The notes: generated by a model from the letters alone, not told the origin. Counted from the stretch's first letter, positions 1 through 6,808 are shown. The stretch is 8,957 nt of DNA from Methanobacteriota archaeon (GCA_030606525.1 JAUWGG010000028.1:1-8957), one strand, 5' to 3'. Numbers and translations: made by a program.

Positions 1-996
1 ATCAATCTTTGCTTCTGAGGCGCATTTCATCGTAAAAGCTACAACAGCAGGTCTATAAGCACCTGTTTTTAAGAATACGCGTTTTGCACCCTGCTCTCTC
101 AGCCATTCAACATCTTCAACGAAGCTCTCGAACTTGGGAAATCCTACTCTACTGTGCCTTTCAAATGTTTTAAATGCACCAGCCTTGAAAGCCTCTTGAA
201 CTCCTTTGTCTTCTGGATCTGGGAGAACCACATACCCTCTCCCTTTAAGCTCCAAAGCCCTTTCTAAAGTAAATAGTCGAACTTCACCGCCGATAGCTTT
301 TGCACCCTGTCCCCATTTGCGTTCCATGGTATCGATTTCCAATTTCGAAAGGAGATATTCATCTACTCCGCCTCTTTGATCTTCCACATTCGTTTGAACA
401 GCTATGTCTCCATATTTTCCGTCATGGAATTTGCGGTATGAGTCTATTCTAAATCTCATATCCGGTGAATCCACTACCTTTCCATTCGTATATTTCGATT
501 CATGGTCCATCCCACAAACGTTCTCACCGATAGTTTGAATCGTTCCAGATAGGGCACAGCCCATTGCTATTCCTTCCCAATTTCGCTTTGCTACTGCTGT
601 TGACCCCAGACCAGCAATTAAAACTGGAATCTTTAGCGGAAGTGGGTTCTTTCCTTTACTTCCAACTACCGTTTCTACATTGACATTTTCAAACAATGCT
701 ACATCAGGATTTGCTTCTATACCCTTAGCACCCAAGAGTTCTACCTGTATCTGAAAATAGGACCAATCCATGAAGTAATCTTTGTTTGATGCTTGAGTAC
801 TGTCTCCGAAGTACTCAGGACTCGGATAAAGAACTTCTCTCCCTCTAAAAGCAGATTTTCCTATCTCACAAAGCACTGGACATTCGCGTATGCACATCGG
901 GCACATCCCGCTTGTTGGGCTTACGTCCTTGACCCGTGTTGCTGTTCCTGTTGTTGATCTTGCATTCTCATACAATCCTGTCATACTATCCACCAT
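1..996 (-). CDS. Glutamate-synthase-family FMN/Fe-S protein, 5' portion (runs off left edge)
   Basis: This open frame of 332 codons continues past position 1, so the C-terminus is missing. Seen: an N-terminal CxxCxxxCxxxC set (Cys32, 35, 39, 43) that could hold an Fe-S cluster; then a GltB-type FMN-barrel region with PVLIAGLGSTAVAK (about 124-137), GCALSGT (146-152) and KWGQGAKAIGGE (227-238). From family knowledge, this matches the archaeal/anaerobe 'FMN-binding glutamate synthase' proteins, which lack the glutaminase domain; the flavin-contacting VDGAGGGTG-like segment would be expected just beyond the edge. The true reaction (glutamate synthesis or another flavin redox step) cannot be told here. 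Start: ATG at 996 sits closest to an AAGGAAG-like site and follows an in-frame TGA at 1015-1017; ATG at 984 is an in-frame alternative that gives a protein starting MTGLYENA. The family call is secure; the function is less so. Confidence 0.88.
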   Translation of the reverse strand, partial: MVDSMTGLYENARSTTGTATRVKDVSPTSGMCPMCIRECPVLCEIGKSAFRGREVLYPSPEYFGDSTQASNKDYFMDWSYFQIQVELLGAKGIEANPDVALFENVNVETVVGSKGKNPLPLKIPVLIAGLGSTAVAKRNWEGIAMGCALSGTIQTIGENVCGMDHESKYTNGKVVDSPDMRFRIDSYRKFHDGKYGDIAVQTNVEDQRGGVDEYLLSKLEIDTMERKWGQGAKAIGGEVRLFTLERALELKGRGYVVLPDPEDKGVQEAFKAGAFKTFERHSRVGFPKFESFVEDVEWLREQGAKRVFLKTGAYRPAVVAFTMKCASEAKID

Positions 997-1004
997 CCAT
1001 TCTT

Positions 1005-1023
1005 CCTTAGTCAATCACTAAGG
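1005..1023 (-). promoter_or_regulatory. 7-bp inverted repeat at the predicted 5' end of the glutamate-synthase-family mRNA
   Basis: CCTTAGT (1005-1011) and ACTAAGG (1017-1023) are perfect inverted repeats separated by 5 nt. In the minus-strand mRNA they would form a hairpin at the extreme 5' end. The 3' arm ends in the AAGG that begins the putative ribosome-binding site. It could act as an RNA hairpin limiting ribosome access, or as a DNA palindrome (operator) at the start of transcription. Which of these applies cannot be decided from one sequence. Confidence 0.45.
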
Positions 1024-1113
1024 GGGTGGGGAATAGCGCTCCACTATTTAATATTTTACGCATTAAAAGATATCACGATATTTGTATCAACAATATAGAA
1101 GGTATAACACTAA
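1024..1113. other. Intergenic gap between the KaiC-like gene and the glutamate-synthase-family gene
   Basis: This is AT-rich, non-coding sequence lying after the stop of the KaiC-like gene (TAA, 1116-1114) in the minus direction. It contains the candidate TATA box above and a short T-rich run (about 1063-1070 read on the minus strand) that could serve as a weak archaeal terminator. No conserved RNA is recognised. Confidence 0.5.
1044..1058 (-). promoter_or_regulatory. Candidate TATA box for the glutamate-synthase-family gene
   Basis: Read on the minus strand, this is an A/T run of the form AAAATATTAAATA. It is centred near 1050, so an archaeal start of transcription would be expected about 25 nt downstream, near 1025, giving a leader of roughly 30 nt before the ATG at 996. 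Inferred from position and composition only. Confidence 0.5.
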
Positions 1114-1833
1114 TTAAACGAATGTTATAGTAGAATTTTGTATCTCGTATTTCTGTTTAGAATAAATTTTCGGGTTGTATCGTTTTGTTGCGCTCTTTAC
1201 CTGCAAAAATAGCTCATCATCTACCCGGCTTAACTCAATAGTTACCTGCCCAATATGCTCTAAATTAGCTTTAAAGGTCGTTGAATGCACATGCTTATCA
1301 AGCACCCAATATGCGATTGTTTTCATATCAAATAACATCGGACATGTATGTGTGTAAAACTCTTGTATCTTACTCTCATCCCCCCAGAGTTCTTGCATTC
1401 CTGTTACACTATCGAAAATATATCTTGTGTAATTTCCCTTATCTCCAGTTATTTGGTCAAACATTCTATGGAAGTAATCTGCTACTTGCGGCAGCTCTAT
1501 TTTTATGACTTTTATGCTAGATACATCTTTATCGTAGAATTTTTGAAAAATACGCTCTCCGTGCCCTTTTCCCTCAGTAAAGCAATCAAGAATTGTCAAT
1601 TTTTCTGTGTTTATTTTTTCAAACCGCTTAACAAGGGTTAGAGGAGAAGAGTTGAATGATATATACACTACTTCCCTATTTTTACGCAGTCCCTCTTCAA
1701 TGAACTTCTCTATAAATAATTTGGAGAACGTTCCGACTTCTGTTTCTAAGAGGACATTGTCTCCAACGAAGAGCCCACCTAAGAGATTGTCTAATTCTTT
1801 GATTCCAGTTGATTCTGATATACTGCCTGTCAT
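1114..1833 (-). CDS. KaiC-like RecA-superfamily protein with degenerate P-loop
   Basis: This 239-residue protein has a single KaiC/RAD55-type RecA core. Seen: the family opening STGIKELDNLLGG (8-20); a segment where Walker A should lie (about 30-38, ETEVGTFSK) that lacks the GxGKT/S signature; and a Walker-B-like hydrophobic strand RYIFDS (137-142). From family knowledge, archaeal KaiC-like proteins are ATP-driven regulators or signalling adaptors. Without the P-loop lysine this one probably binds ATP poorly or not at all and may act as a partner subunit. It starts 13 nt after the stop of the GvpD-like gene, with an AAGGTGAAAG ribosome-binding site filling the gap, so the two are almost certainly co-transcribed. 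The C-terminal ~40 residues are Lys/Tyr-rich with no recognised motif. There is no membrane segment or signal peptide. The specific function is unknown. Confidence 0.82.
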   Translation of the reverse strand: MTGSISESTGIKELDNLLGGLFVGDNVLLETEVGTFSKLFIEKFIEEGLRKNREVVYISFNSSPLTLVKRFEKINTEKLTILDCFTEGKGHGERIFQKFYDKDVSSIKVIKIELPQVADYFHRMFDQITGDKGNYTRYIFDSVTGMQELWGDESKIQEFYTHTCPMLFDMKTIAYWVLDKHVHSTTFKANLEHIGQVTIELSRVDDELFLQVKSATKRYNPKIYSKQKYEIQNSTITFV

Positions 1834-1846
1834 TCTTTCACCTTTT

Positions 1847-3232
1847 CTATATAACAGGTGTTAATCGTGGGTTATTATATCCTTTAGTCACATCGACAGA
1901 GAAATTATATATTTCTGTTTTCGGGAGCACACCAAAGAATATGATCGATCCGTCAACATTCATTACCTTCCAGTGTGTATTAGATATAGGTTCTATCTCT
2001 CCAGCCAATTTTTGTCCGCGATTTGTTATTAATATATCCACATCATTTTGTTGTTTTGTGTCTGATGTCCATTCGTACATCACTTTGGCGCTCTCTTCTA
2101 GACCATATTTGTATTCGAGTGAATCTAATCCAACGATGCTGAGCACGGGTTCCTTCTGTTTTTTAAACTTCCGCCTCTCCAGTGCAAGTTGTGCGACATC
2201 GTCATCTATTGATTTACCTTTACACGGCACCACGAACGGTTTTGTTTCTATTATGTTGACGTACTTCTCCAAAGATCTAACATGTTTACAAAACTGCTCT
2301 TCGCCTATGAAAGGAGTGAGTAACCTTTTCCATCGAGCAACATCTTCCCCCTTTGATGGGATATACACACATCCCCTGCCCTGATTTATATGATTAATTA
2401 TTGTTGGGAGTAATAAATATTGATATGCTTTTCCAACGTCCCTTTCTATCTCAAATAGATTAACACTGCCTTTAATGTAACCGCCCTCTAAAAGTACATC
2501 TAAATCTCCTATCCCTGTGGAAATTTTGTCACCAAAATCGGGGGTTGGATATGGATTTACGGGACGTGCTATATCTTCTATCTCAAAACTCTCGAAATAT
2601 CTAAACTTACCATCCTCTAGAGTGAAAAGGTATTTAGGTCGATTGATCGCTGTCCCCCTCAACTTATTCACCCTAATTTCCCTGATCTTTCTATCTTCTA
2701 TCGTATTTTCTTCAAGAGTAACAACACCATCAGCTAGATAATCTAGAGGATTTGGCCTGAAAGTTTCCATTACTACAGCAATGTTAGCTTTAGTGTCTCT
2801 CGCAAGTCTTGCCAATCTCACTCTCAATATTTCCTTTTCCATTTCATTTAGTTCTGTAGTCAAACCCTCAAAACTATCGATCACAACCGTTGGGTTTTCT
2901 ATCTCACTAATTTCTTTGTAAAGCGCCTTGATCACTTCTGAATATATGTGCATAAATTCTTTACTAGATTCATTTTTCTTAAATAAGTGTGGTTCAATCG
3001 TTTCTTCAGGATGAGCTGCATCCAGTCTCCGTTCATTAGGAACTATTTCTTCTAATCCAGAAATGTCTGCAGAATCCATATCTCTGGAATTAACCCAAAT
3101 TGTATCTCCGAACTCATTCATTTCCTCCAGCAGTTTAAAGCCTAAAATGGTCTTGCCGGTACCTGCGGCACCTTTGATTAGGAGTATTCGTCCTCTTTCT
3201 TCGAAGAATTTTTTCAACTCATTTGGTATCAC
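1847..3232 (-). CDS. GvpD-like two-domain RecA-fold ATPase
   Basis: A 461-residue protein. Domain 1 opens IPNELKKFFEE followed by an intact Walker A, GAAGTGKT (21-28), and a Walker B strand NPTVVIDS (113-120). This N-terminal layout is typical of the archaeal GvpD P-loop family. Domain 2 restarts with a KaiC-like ISTGIGDLDVLLEGG (237-251), but its P-loop position reads FEIERDVGKAY (260-270), which lacks the GxxGxGKT pattern; a second Walker-B-like strand is PVLSIVGLDS (362-371). GvpD itself represses gas-vesicle genes in haloarchaea, but homologues occur widely in archaea without gas vesicles, and no gvp structural gene is present here. The start is GTG at 3232, fixed by an in-frame TAA immediately before it; the ribosome-binding site is weak. 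It is the first gene of a two-gene unit with the KaiC-like gene and is divergent from the hydrogenase operon. The target is unknown. Confidence 0.85.
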   Translation of the reverse strand: MIPNELKKFFEERGRILLIKGAAGTGKTILGFKLLEEMNEFGDTIWVNSRDMDSADISGLEEIVPNERRLDAAHPEETIEPHLFKKNESSKEFMHIYSEVIKALYKEISEIENPTVVIDSFEGLTTELNEMEKEILRVRLARLARDTKANIAVVMETFRPNPLDYLADGVVTLEENTIEDRKIREIRVNKLRGTAINRPKYLFTLEDGKFRYFESFEIEDIARPVNPYPTPDFGDKISTGIGDLDVLLEGGYIKGSVNLFEIERDVGKAYQYLLLPTIINHINQGRGCVYIPSKGEDVARWKRLLTPFIGEEQFCKHVRSLEKYVNIIETKPFVVPCKGKSIDDDVAQLALERRKFKKQKEPVLSIVGLDSLEYKYGLEESAKVMYEWTSDTKQQNDVDILITNRGQKLAGEIEPISNTHWKVMNVDGSIIFFGVLPKTEIYNFSVDVTKGYNNPRLTPVI

Positions 3233-3293
3233 TTACTTCAACTCTGGTTTGTTTATTCCGCACTGAGGAATTCACCCAATATCATAAACACTA

Positions 3294-3306
3294 CATAAAT
3301 ATATCG
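3294..3306 (-). promoter_or_regulatory. Candidate TATA box for the GvpD-like / KaiC-like unit
   Basis: Read on the minus strand, this is an ATATATTTATG-type element about 65 nt upstream of the GTG at 3232. It would place transcription start near 3272 and give a leader of about 40 nt. Other TATA-like stretches exist further upstream (for example about 3359-3374 on this strand), so this is only the best-placed of several. Confidence 0.4.
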
Positions 3307-3506
3307 TAGGTAGTGATAACGAGACTTAAATATGGGAACTCGCACCAACTGCTTTTGTGCATATAAAATTAACCAATAGCTTTTAGATTTTCTATATAAA
3401 TAATCTTCGAAGGGTTTATAAATATAATTTTTATGGAGAAACTGAAATATTAATAACTTATATTTATAATTTGCCGTAGTTCCAAATATATAGTTGTTTT
3501 CGAATA

Positions 3507-3517
3507 ATAGTATATAT
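3507..3517 (+). promoter_or_regulatory. Candidate TATA box for the hydrogenase-Hdr operon
   Basis: An ATAGTATATAT-type element centred near 3513. The usual archaeal spacing of about 25 nt puts transcription start at about 3537-3540, exactly where the 15-bp stem begins. It is about 140 nt upstream of the first coding start (3653), which predicts a long structured leader. Inferred from sequence alone. Confidence 0.55.
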
Positions 3518-3536
3518 GCAAGCAGTATTACCCCAC

Positions 3537-3602
3537 TGGAGGGAGATGAGCGGGTGTTACTTGCATAACACAATCCTGTCAAAATAAGCTCGTCTCCCTT
3601 CA
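3537..3602 (+). ncRNA. Candidate structured RNA: 5' leader element or small RNA upstream of the hydrogenase operon
   Basis: Seen directly: 3537-3551 pairs with 3588-3602 over 15 consecutive positions, 13 Watson-Crick and two G.U (3547 with 3592, 3539 with 3600). On the opposite strand these two would be A.C mismatches, so the structure favours plus-strand transcription. Inside the stem, GTGTTA (3554-3559) and TAACAC (3566-3571) form a perfect 6-bp hairpin around a 6-nt loop (CTTGCA). G3552-G3553 could add two more pairs with C3575-C3576 across an AAT bulge. An asymmetric unpaired stretch of about 11 nt (3577-3587) remains on the 3' side. No T-run follows, so it does not look like a terminator. 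It does not match a riboswitch, tRNA, C/D or H/ACA RNA pattern that I recognise. It probably acts in cis as an operon leader, but a separate small RNA is possible. Confidence 0.6.
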
Positions 3603-3635
3603 CTAATACATATTCACGAAGTGCAAAAGATGCTT

Positions 3636-3647
3636 CCTTATAAGGTG
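3636..3647 (+). promoter_or_regulatory. Ribosome-binding site of the first operon gene, embedded in a palindrome
   Basis: AAGGTG (3642-3647) lies 5 nt before the ATG at 3653 and fits the archaeal anti-SD. It overlaps the perfect 10-bp palindrome CCTTATAAGG (3636-3645), so part of the site could be occluded by pairing, or the palindrome could be a protein-binding site. Confidence 0.5.
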
Positions 3648-3652
3648 TAAAA

Positions 3653-3898
3653 ATGGATAATCCAGAAGCTAAAGATAAGAGGAGATTGAAGAGAGGTCAA
3701 ATAAGGAAATCCACCAAAAGGGAGGTTGAAAGAGAAATAGACAACCTGGAGAGTCAAGAACGTTTAAATGAACGATCCATGGACATAATTGCAGGTATCC
3801 ACGTGTTCAAAAAAGGACATCCCATGAAAAAGAGTGTAGTCGCCAGAGCAAAGGAGAAGGAGAAAAAAGATGACAGAAGCAAGAGAAATCGAAAATAA
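3653..3898 (+). CDS. Small, very basic protein of unknown function heading the hydrogenase operon
   Basis: An 81-residue protein that I do not recognise. Twenty-seven of 81 residues are Lys or Arg, with many Glu/Asp between them. It has no Cys, no membrane segment and no signal peptide. Residues 22-42 look like a charged amphipathic helix; the middle (44-57, DIIAGIHVFKKGHP) is the only less-charged stretch; the tail (67-81) is almost wholly Lys/Arg/Glu/Asp. Support for it being real: a good AAGGTG site 5 nt before ATG, an in-frame TAA at 3641-3643 that fixes the start, and its place at the head of a tightly packed operon. It overlaps mvhD by 29 nt, and mvhD has no later start before its conserved region, so the overlap is genuine if this is translated. 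Part of the basic tail encodes the purine-rich mvhD ribosome-binding site. It could be a nucleic-acid-binding or assembly factor, but nothing shows which. Confidence 0.6.
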   Translation: MDNPEAKDKRRLKRGQIRKSTKREVEREIDNLESQERLNERSMDIIAGIHVFKKGHPMKKSVVARAKEKEKKDDRSKRNRK

Positions 3899-4343
3899 AG
3901 GATATGGAAAAGAGGGATTATCGATCTCTTTTGAGCCTGAAATCATTAGCTTTTGCTGTAATTGGTGCGGTTATTCTACTGCTGAGCTGCCAAGTGCGAA
4001 GAAAGAACAACACCCCTCTAATATCGGAATGATAAAAGTTATGTGCTCGGGAAGAGTTGAACCTGAATTTATTTTTGAAGCATTAAAAAATGGAGCAGAT
4101 GGTGTTTTGATAATAGGATGTCATCTTGGCGATTGTCAGTACGAATCTGGCAATTATAAGACCAGAAGAAAAATCCTGCTTTTAAAGAAATTACTATCGC
4201 AATTTGGGATCAATCCAAAGAGGGTAAGATTAGAATATTGTTCTGCTGAAGAAAGACAAAACTTTGCACTGGTAATCAAAGATTTTATTGAGGAAATCAA
4301 AAAGATGGGACCGAATCCGCTCAATGAGGATGGGAGGAAATAA
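3870..4343 (+). CDS. mvhD: MvhD: F420-non-reducing hydrogenase iron-sulfur subunit
   Basis: 157 residues, close to the usual MvhD length plus about 20 extra at the N-terminus. Seen: FCCNWCGYST (28-37; Cys29, 30, 33), VMCSGRVEPEFI (57-68; Cys59), GADGVLIIGCHLGDCQY (75-91; Cys84, 89) and a C-terminal RVRLEYCSAEE segment. These are the full Cys set of the family. MvhD carries a [2Fe-2S] cluster and relays electrons from the hydrogenase (MvhAG) to HdrA in the cytoplasmic bifurcating complex. ATG 3870 is preceded by two GGAG motifs (3853-3862). No other ATG, GTG or TTG in this frame precedes the conserved FEPEIISF start, so the 29-nt overlap with the upstream small gene is required. Its TAA directly abuts the mvhG start. 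In this operon a second MvhD-like domain occurs downstream, so this copy is probably the one paired with MvhG. Confidence 0.95.
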   Translation: MTEAREIENKGYGKEGLSISFEPEIISFCCNWCGYSTAELPSAKKEQHPSNIGMIKVMCSGRVEPEFIFEALKNGADGVLIIGCHLGDCQYESGNYKTRRKILLLKKLLSQFGINPKRVRLEYCSAEERQNFALVIKDFIEEIKKMGPNPLNEDGRK

Positions 4344-5354
4344 ATGGCAGAGAAACTTAAAATCGGTGCTTATTGGGCGGCGTCATGCGGTGGCTGTGAT
4401 GTCGCACTGCTTGATATTAATGAGAAGATATTGGATGTGGTAGATGCTGCTGATATTGTCTTCTGGCCTATAGCAATGGACGTAAAATACAGTGATCTGA
4501 TAAATATGCATGACGATTATATTGACATCACTTTTTTCAACGGTGGTATTAGGTCATCTGAGAATGAAAGGTTTGCAAAGATATTGAGGAAGAAATCGAA
4601 GCTGCTCGTAGCTTTCGGGTCATGTGCATGCAATGGTGGTATCATAGGGCTGGCGAATCTTGCAAGCAGGAAAGAATTGTTTGAGATAATATACATCGAC
4701 AATGAAACCACGCCAAATCCAGCTAAGGTGGTTCCCCAAACGAAGTCAGCGTTTGGCGATGAGACGCTAACCTTACCTGAGATCTACGATAGAGTGAGGA
4801 GTCTAGCTCAAGTTGTTGATGTAGACTATTTTGTGCCTGGCTGCCCACCTTCTACGGAAAGGATTGAAGAGGTTCTCAATGCATTTATCTCAGGGAAACT
4901 GCCTTCGAAAGGTACAGTTTTTGCTTTTGAAAAGAGCCTTTGCGACGAGTGTCCTAGAGAAAAGAAAGACAAGAAAATCACGAAGATACACCGAGTTCAT
5001 GAGATCATAGATAATGGGGAGTGTTTTCTGGACCAGGGGATCATATGCATGGGTCCTGTGACCAGAGGAGGCTGCGGAGCTGAATGCATCAAGGCGAATA
5101 TGCCGTGCACGGGATGTTATGGACCGCTGTCTGATGTCAAAGATCAGGGGGCTGCCATGTTGAGTGCTATTGCGTCTGTCATTTCTGCAGAGGGGGAGCG
5201 TCAACTCTCAGAGGAAGAGGAGAAAGAGATCATGGAAGCGATAAAAGATTGTATAGGGATTTTCTACAAGTACTCTTTGCCATCATCGATTTTCGGTGGG
5301 AAGGTAAAAAGTTTGACAGAAGGAAAGGGAGGTAAGCATGGTGAGAAAAGATAA
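4344..5354 (+). CDS. mvhG: MvhG: [NiFe] hydrogenase small subunit
   Basis: 336 residues, soluble, with no Tat signal or C-terminal anchor, so it is cytoplasmic. The proximal cluster ligands are visible: SCGGCD (Cys15, 18), GSCACNGG (Cys94, 96) and VPGCPPSTE (Cys167). The C-terminal part has further Cys at 200, 203, 227, 235, 244, 248, 255 and 258, including the CMGPVTRGGCG and MPCTGCYGP motifs, consistent with medial and distal [4Fe-4S] clusters. It conducts electrons from the Ni-Fe site in MvhA to MvhD. It starts on the base after the mvhD stop, with GGGAGG at 4332-4337, and ends overlapping mvhA by 17 nt, so translation is coupled. All expected cluster ligands of group 3c small subunits appear to be present; nothing looks damaged. 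Confidence 0.96.
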   Translation: MAEKLKIGAYWAASCGGCDVALLDINEKILDVVDAADIVFWPIAMDVKYSDLINMHDDYIDITFFNGGIRSSENERFAKILRKKSKLLVAFGSCACNGGIIGLANLASRKELFEIIYIDNETTPNPAKVVPQTKSAFGDETLTLPEIYDRVRSLAQVVDVDYFVPGCPPSTERIEEVLNAFISGKLPSKGTVFAFEKSLCDECPREKKDKKITKIHRVHEIIDNGECFLDQGIICMGPVTRGGCGAECIKANMPCTGCYGPLSDVKDQGAAMLSAIASVISAEGERQLSEEEEKEIMEAIKDCIGIFYKYSLPSSIFGGKVKSLTEGKGGKHGEKR

Positions 5355-6804
5355 AAGGATAGTCATCGAGCCTATGACAAGACTTGAGGGTCACGGCAAG
5401 ATAGAGATATTCCTCGACGATAAAGGCAATCCCAAAGATGCTTTCTTCCAAAGTCCTGAGCTCAGAGGGTTCGAGCATTTCTGCATAGGTCGATTAGCTG
5501 AGGAGATGCCAATTATCACCGAGAGGATATGTGGTGTGTGCCCTGAAGCGCACCACTTTGCCTCTACAAAGGCGTTGGACCATGCATTTAATGTGGAACC
5601 GCCTGTTGCAGCTAAAAAATTAAGAGAGCTGATATACAACTCTTACATTTTCTCAGACCACGCTCTGCACTTCTTTTATCTCGGCGGTCCAGATTTTATT
5701 GTAGGACCTGGTGCACCAAAAGCTGAACGGAACATATTCGGAGTGATCGACAAAGTTGGGATCAAGAGAGGGAAGGAAGTGATCAAACATAGAGCATATG
5801 GTCAAAAAATCATAAAGATGATAGGCGGGCGCTCAATAAACCCGGTCTGCGGTCTTCCGGGAGGTATGTCGAAGCCATTGTCAGAAGAGGAGAGGGATGA
5901 GGTAGAAGACATGGCTATTTCCTGCGTTGATTTTGCTAAAAACGCATTAGAATTATTCCATGATATTGTGCTTAAAAACGAGGAATATGTGGATAGGATA
6001 ATGGACAAAGCTAATGCATTAAACACGTACTACATGGGTCTGGTTGACAAAGAGGGCAAAGTGAACTTTTACGATGGTGAGCTGAGGGTCGTCGATCCCA
6101 TGGGAAAGGAATTTACAAGAATTAATCCAAAAAATGTGCTTGATATCATCGAAGAACACATTGAGACGTGGACATATATAAAATTTCCATATCTAAAGGA
6201 TGTAGGATGGAATGGACTAGTTGACGGCGCGGACAGCGGCATTTATAGAGTAGGACCATTAGCGCGACTTAATGTAGCTGATGGTATGAGCACACCACTA
6301 GCAAACGAAGAGTACAAGTTGTTCTATGAAACGCTTGGTAAAAAACCTGTTCACGCTACATTCGCTTACCATTGGGCACGTCTTGTGGAATTACAATATG
6401 CAGCTGAGCGGATGCTAGAGCTATGCAGAGAGAAAGACATAACAAGCAAGGACCTGCGAAATACACCTGGGGAGCCTGATGAGGGTGTGGGTGTAATTGA
6501 AGCTGCTCGAGGTACTCTGATCCATCACTACAAACTAGATGAAAGTGGTCTGGTGAGACTAGCGAACATGATCGTTCCAACTACAAGCAACAACAGTGGG
6601 ATATGCATTTCAATCAAAAATATGGCGAAAAAAATCATCAAAAATTGGGTGGTGAATGATAACCTATTAAACAAGGTAGAGATGGCGTTCAGAGCATATG
6701 ATCCATGTATAGCCTGCGCTACCCATGCGTTACCAGGACAGATGCCGATGGAAATCGAAATCTATGATCATAAAAAAGCATTGTATAAAAAATTGAGAAG
6801 GTAA
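5338..6804 (+). CDS. mvhA: MvhA: [NiFe] hydrogenase large (catalytic) subunit
   Basis: 488 residues. Both Ni-Fe ligand motifs are intact: L1 RICGVCPEAHH (63-73; Cys65, Cys68) and L2 DPCIACATH (455-463; Cys457, Cys460). Also seen are EPMTRLEGHGKI (11-22) and EAARGTLIHHY (388-398) near the active site. All four ligands are Cys, not selenocysteine. A tail of 25 residues follows His463; from family knowledge, such tails are often removed by a maturation protease after Ni insertion. No hyp genes or protease are in the window. It oxidises H2 (or evolves it in reverse) and feeds electrons to MvhG and MvhD. GGGAGGT at 5327-5333 precedes the ATG. The family is group 3c (F420-non-reducing, Mvh type). 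It is 4 nt from the next gene. Confidence 0.96.
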   Translation: MVRKDKRIVIEPMTRLEGHGKIEIFLDDKGNPKDAFFQSPELRGFEHFCIGRLAEEMPIITERICGVCPEAHHFASTKALDHAFNVEPPVAAKKLRELIYNSYIFSDHALHFFYLGGPDFIVGPGAPKAERNIFGVIDKVGIKRGKEVIKHRAYGQKIIKMIGGRSINPVCGLPGGMSKPLSEEERDEVEDMAISCVDFAKNALELFHDIVLKNEEYVDRIMDKANALNTYYMGLVDKEGKVNFYDGELRVVDPMGKEFTRINPKNVLDIIEEHIETWTYIKFPYLKDVGWNGLVDGADSGIYRVGPLARLNVADGMSTPLANEEYKLFYETLGKKPVHATFAYHWARLVELQYAAERMLELCREKDITSKDLRNTPGEPDEGVGVIEAARGTLIHHYKLDESGLVRLANMIVPTTSNNSGICISIKNMAKKIIKNWVVNDNLLNKVEMAFRAYDPCIACATHALPGQMPMEIEIYDHKKALYKKLRR

Positions 6805-6808
6805 ATAG

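Larger units (their letters stand above)
3233..3536. other. AT-rich divergent intergenic region with multiple TATA-like elements
   Basis: This is the non-coding space between the divergent GvpD-like unit and the hydrogenase operon. It is visibly much richer in A/T than the flanking genes and holds several TATA-like runs in both directions (near 3294-3306, 3359-3374, 3410-3425 and 3507-3517). A short CTTCGAAG palindrome lies at 3406-3413. An open frame spans it on the minus strand, but its composition and its overlap with the structured element argue against it being a gene. Confidence 0.55.

Noticed and set aside
1809..2384. 191-residue open frame on the plus strand
   Set aside because: It lies antisense inside the GvpD-like gene, whose own frame has clear Walker motifs; Ser/Phe/Thr-rich translation typical of a shadow frame.
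1847..3232. Gas-vesicle gene cluster, on the basis of GvpD similarity
   Set aside because: No gvpA or other gas-vesicle structural gene is nearby, and GvpD-type P-loop proteins are common in archaea without gas vesicles.
3515..3567. TATGCAAG (3515-3522) complementary to CTTGCATA (3560-3567), a possible alternative pairing with the hairpin loop
   Set aside because: The upstream copy overlaps the predicted TATA box, so it should not be in the RNA unless transcription starts further upstream; an 8-nt match in AT-rich DNA may be chance.
3537..3602. Reading the structured element as a tRNA, H/ACA or C/D box guide RNA, fluoride riboswitch or terminator
   Set aside because: No cloverleaf, no paired C and D boxes, no symmetric pseudouridylation pocket with ACA, no match to the fluoride-riboswitch layout as I remember it, and no T-run after the stem.
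3253..3603. 116-residue open frame on the minus strand between the divergent operons
   Set aside because: It starts with GTG, is rich in Tyr/Ile/Lys/Leu as expected from translating AT-rich spacer, has no recognisable motif, and covers both the promoter elements and the structured RNA.
4890..5204. 104-residue minus-strand open frame inside mvhG
   Set aside because: The sense frame has the full set of hydrogenase cysteines; the antisense protein has no motif or credible start signal.
5338..6804. Selenocysteine hydrogenase
   Set aside because: Both ligand motifs are encoded with ordinary Cys codons and the frame has no internal TGA.
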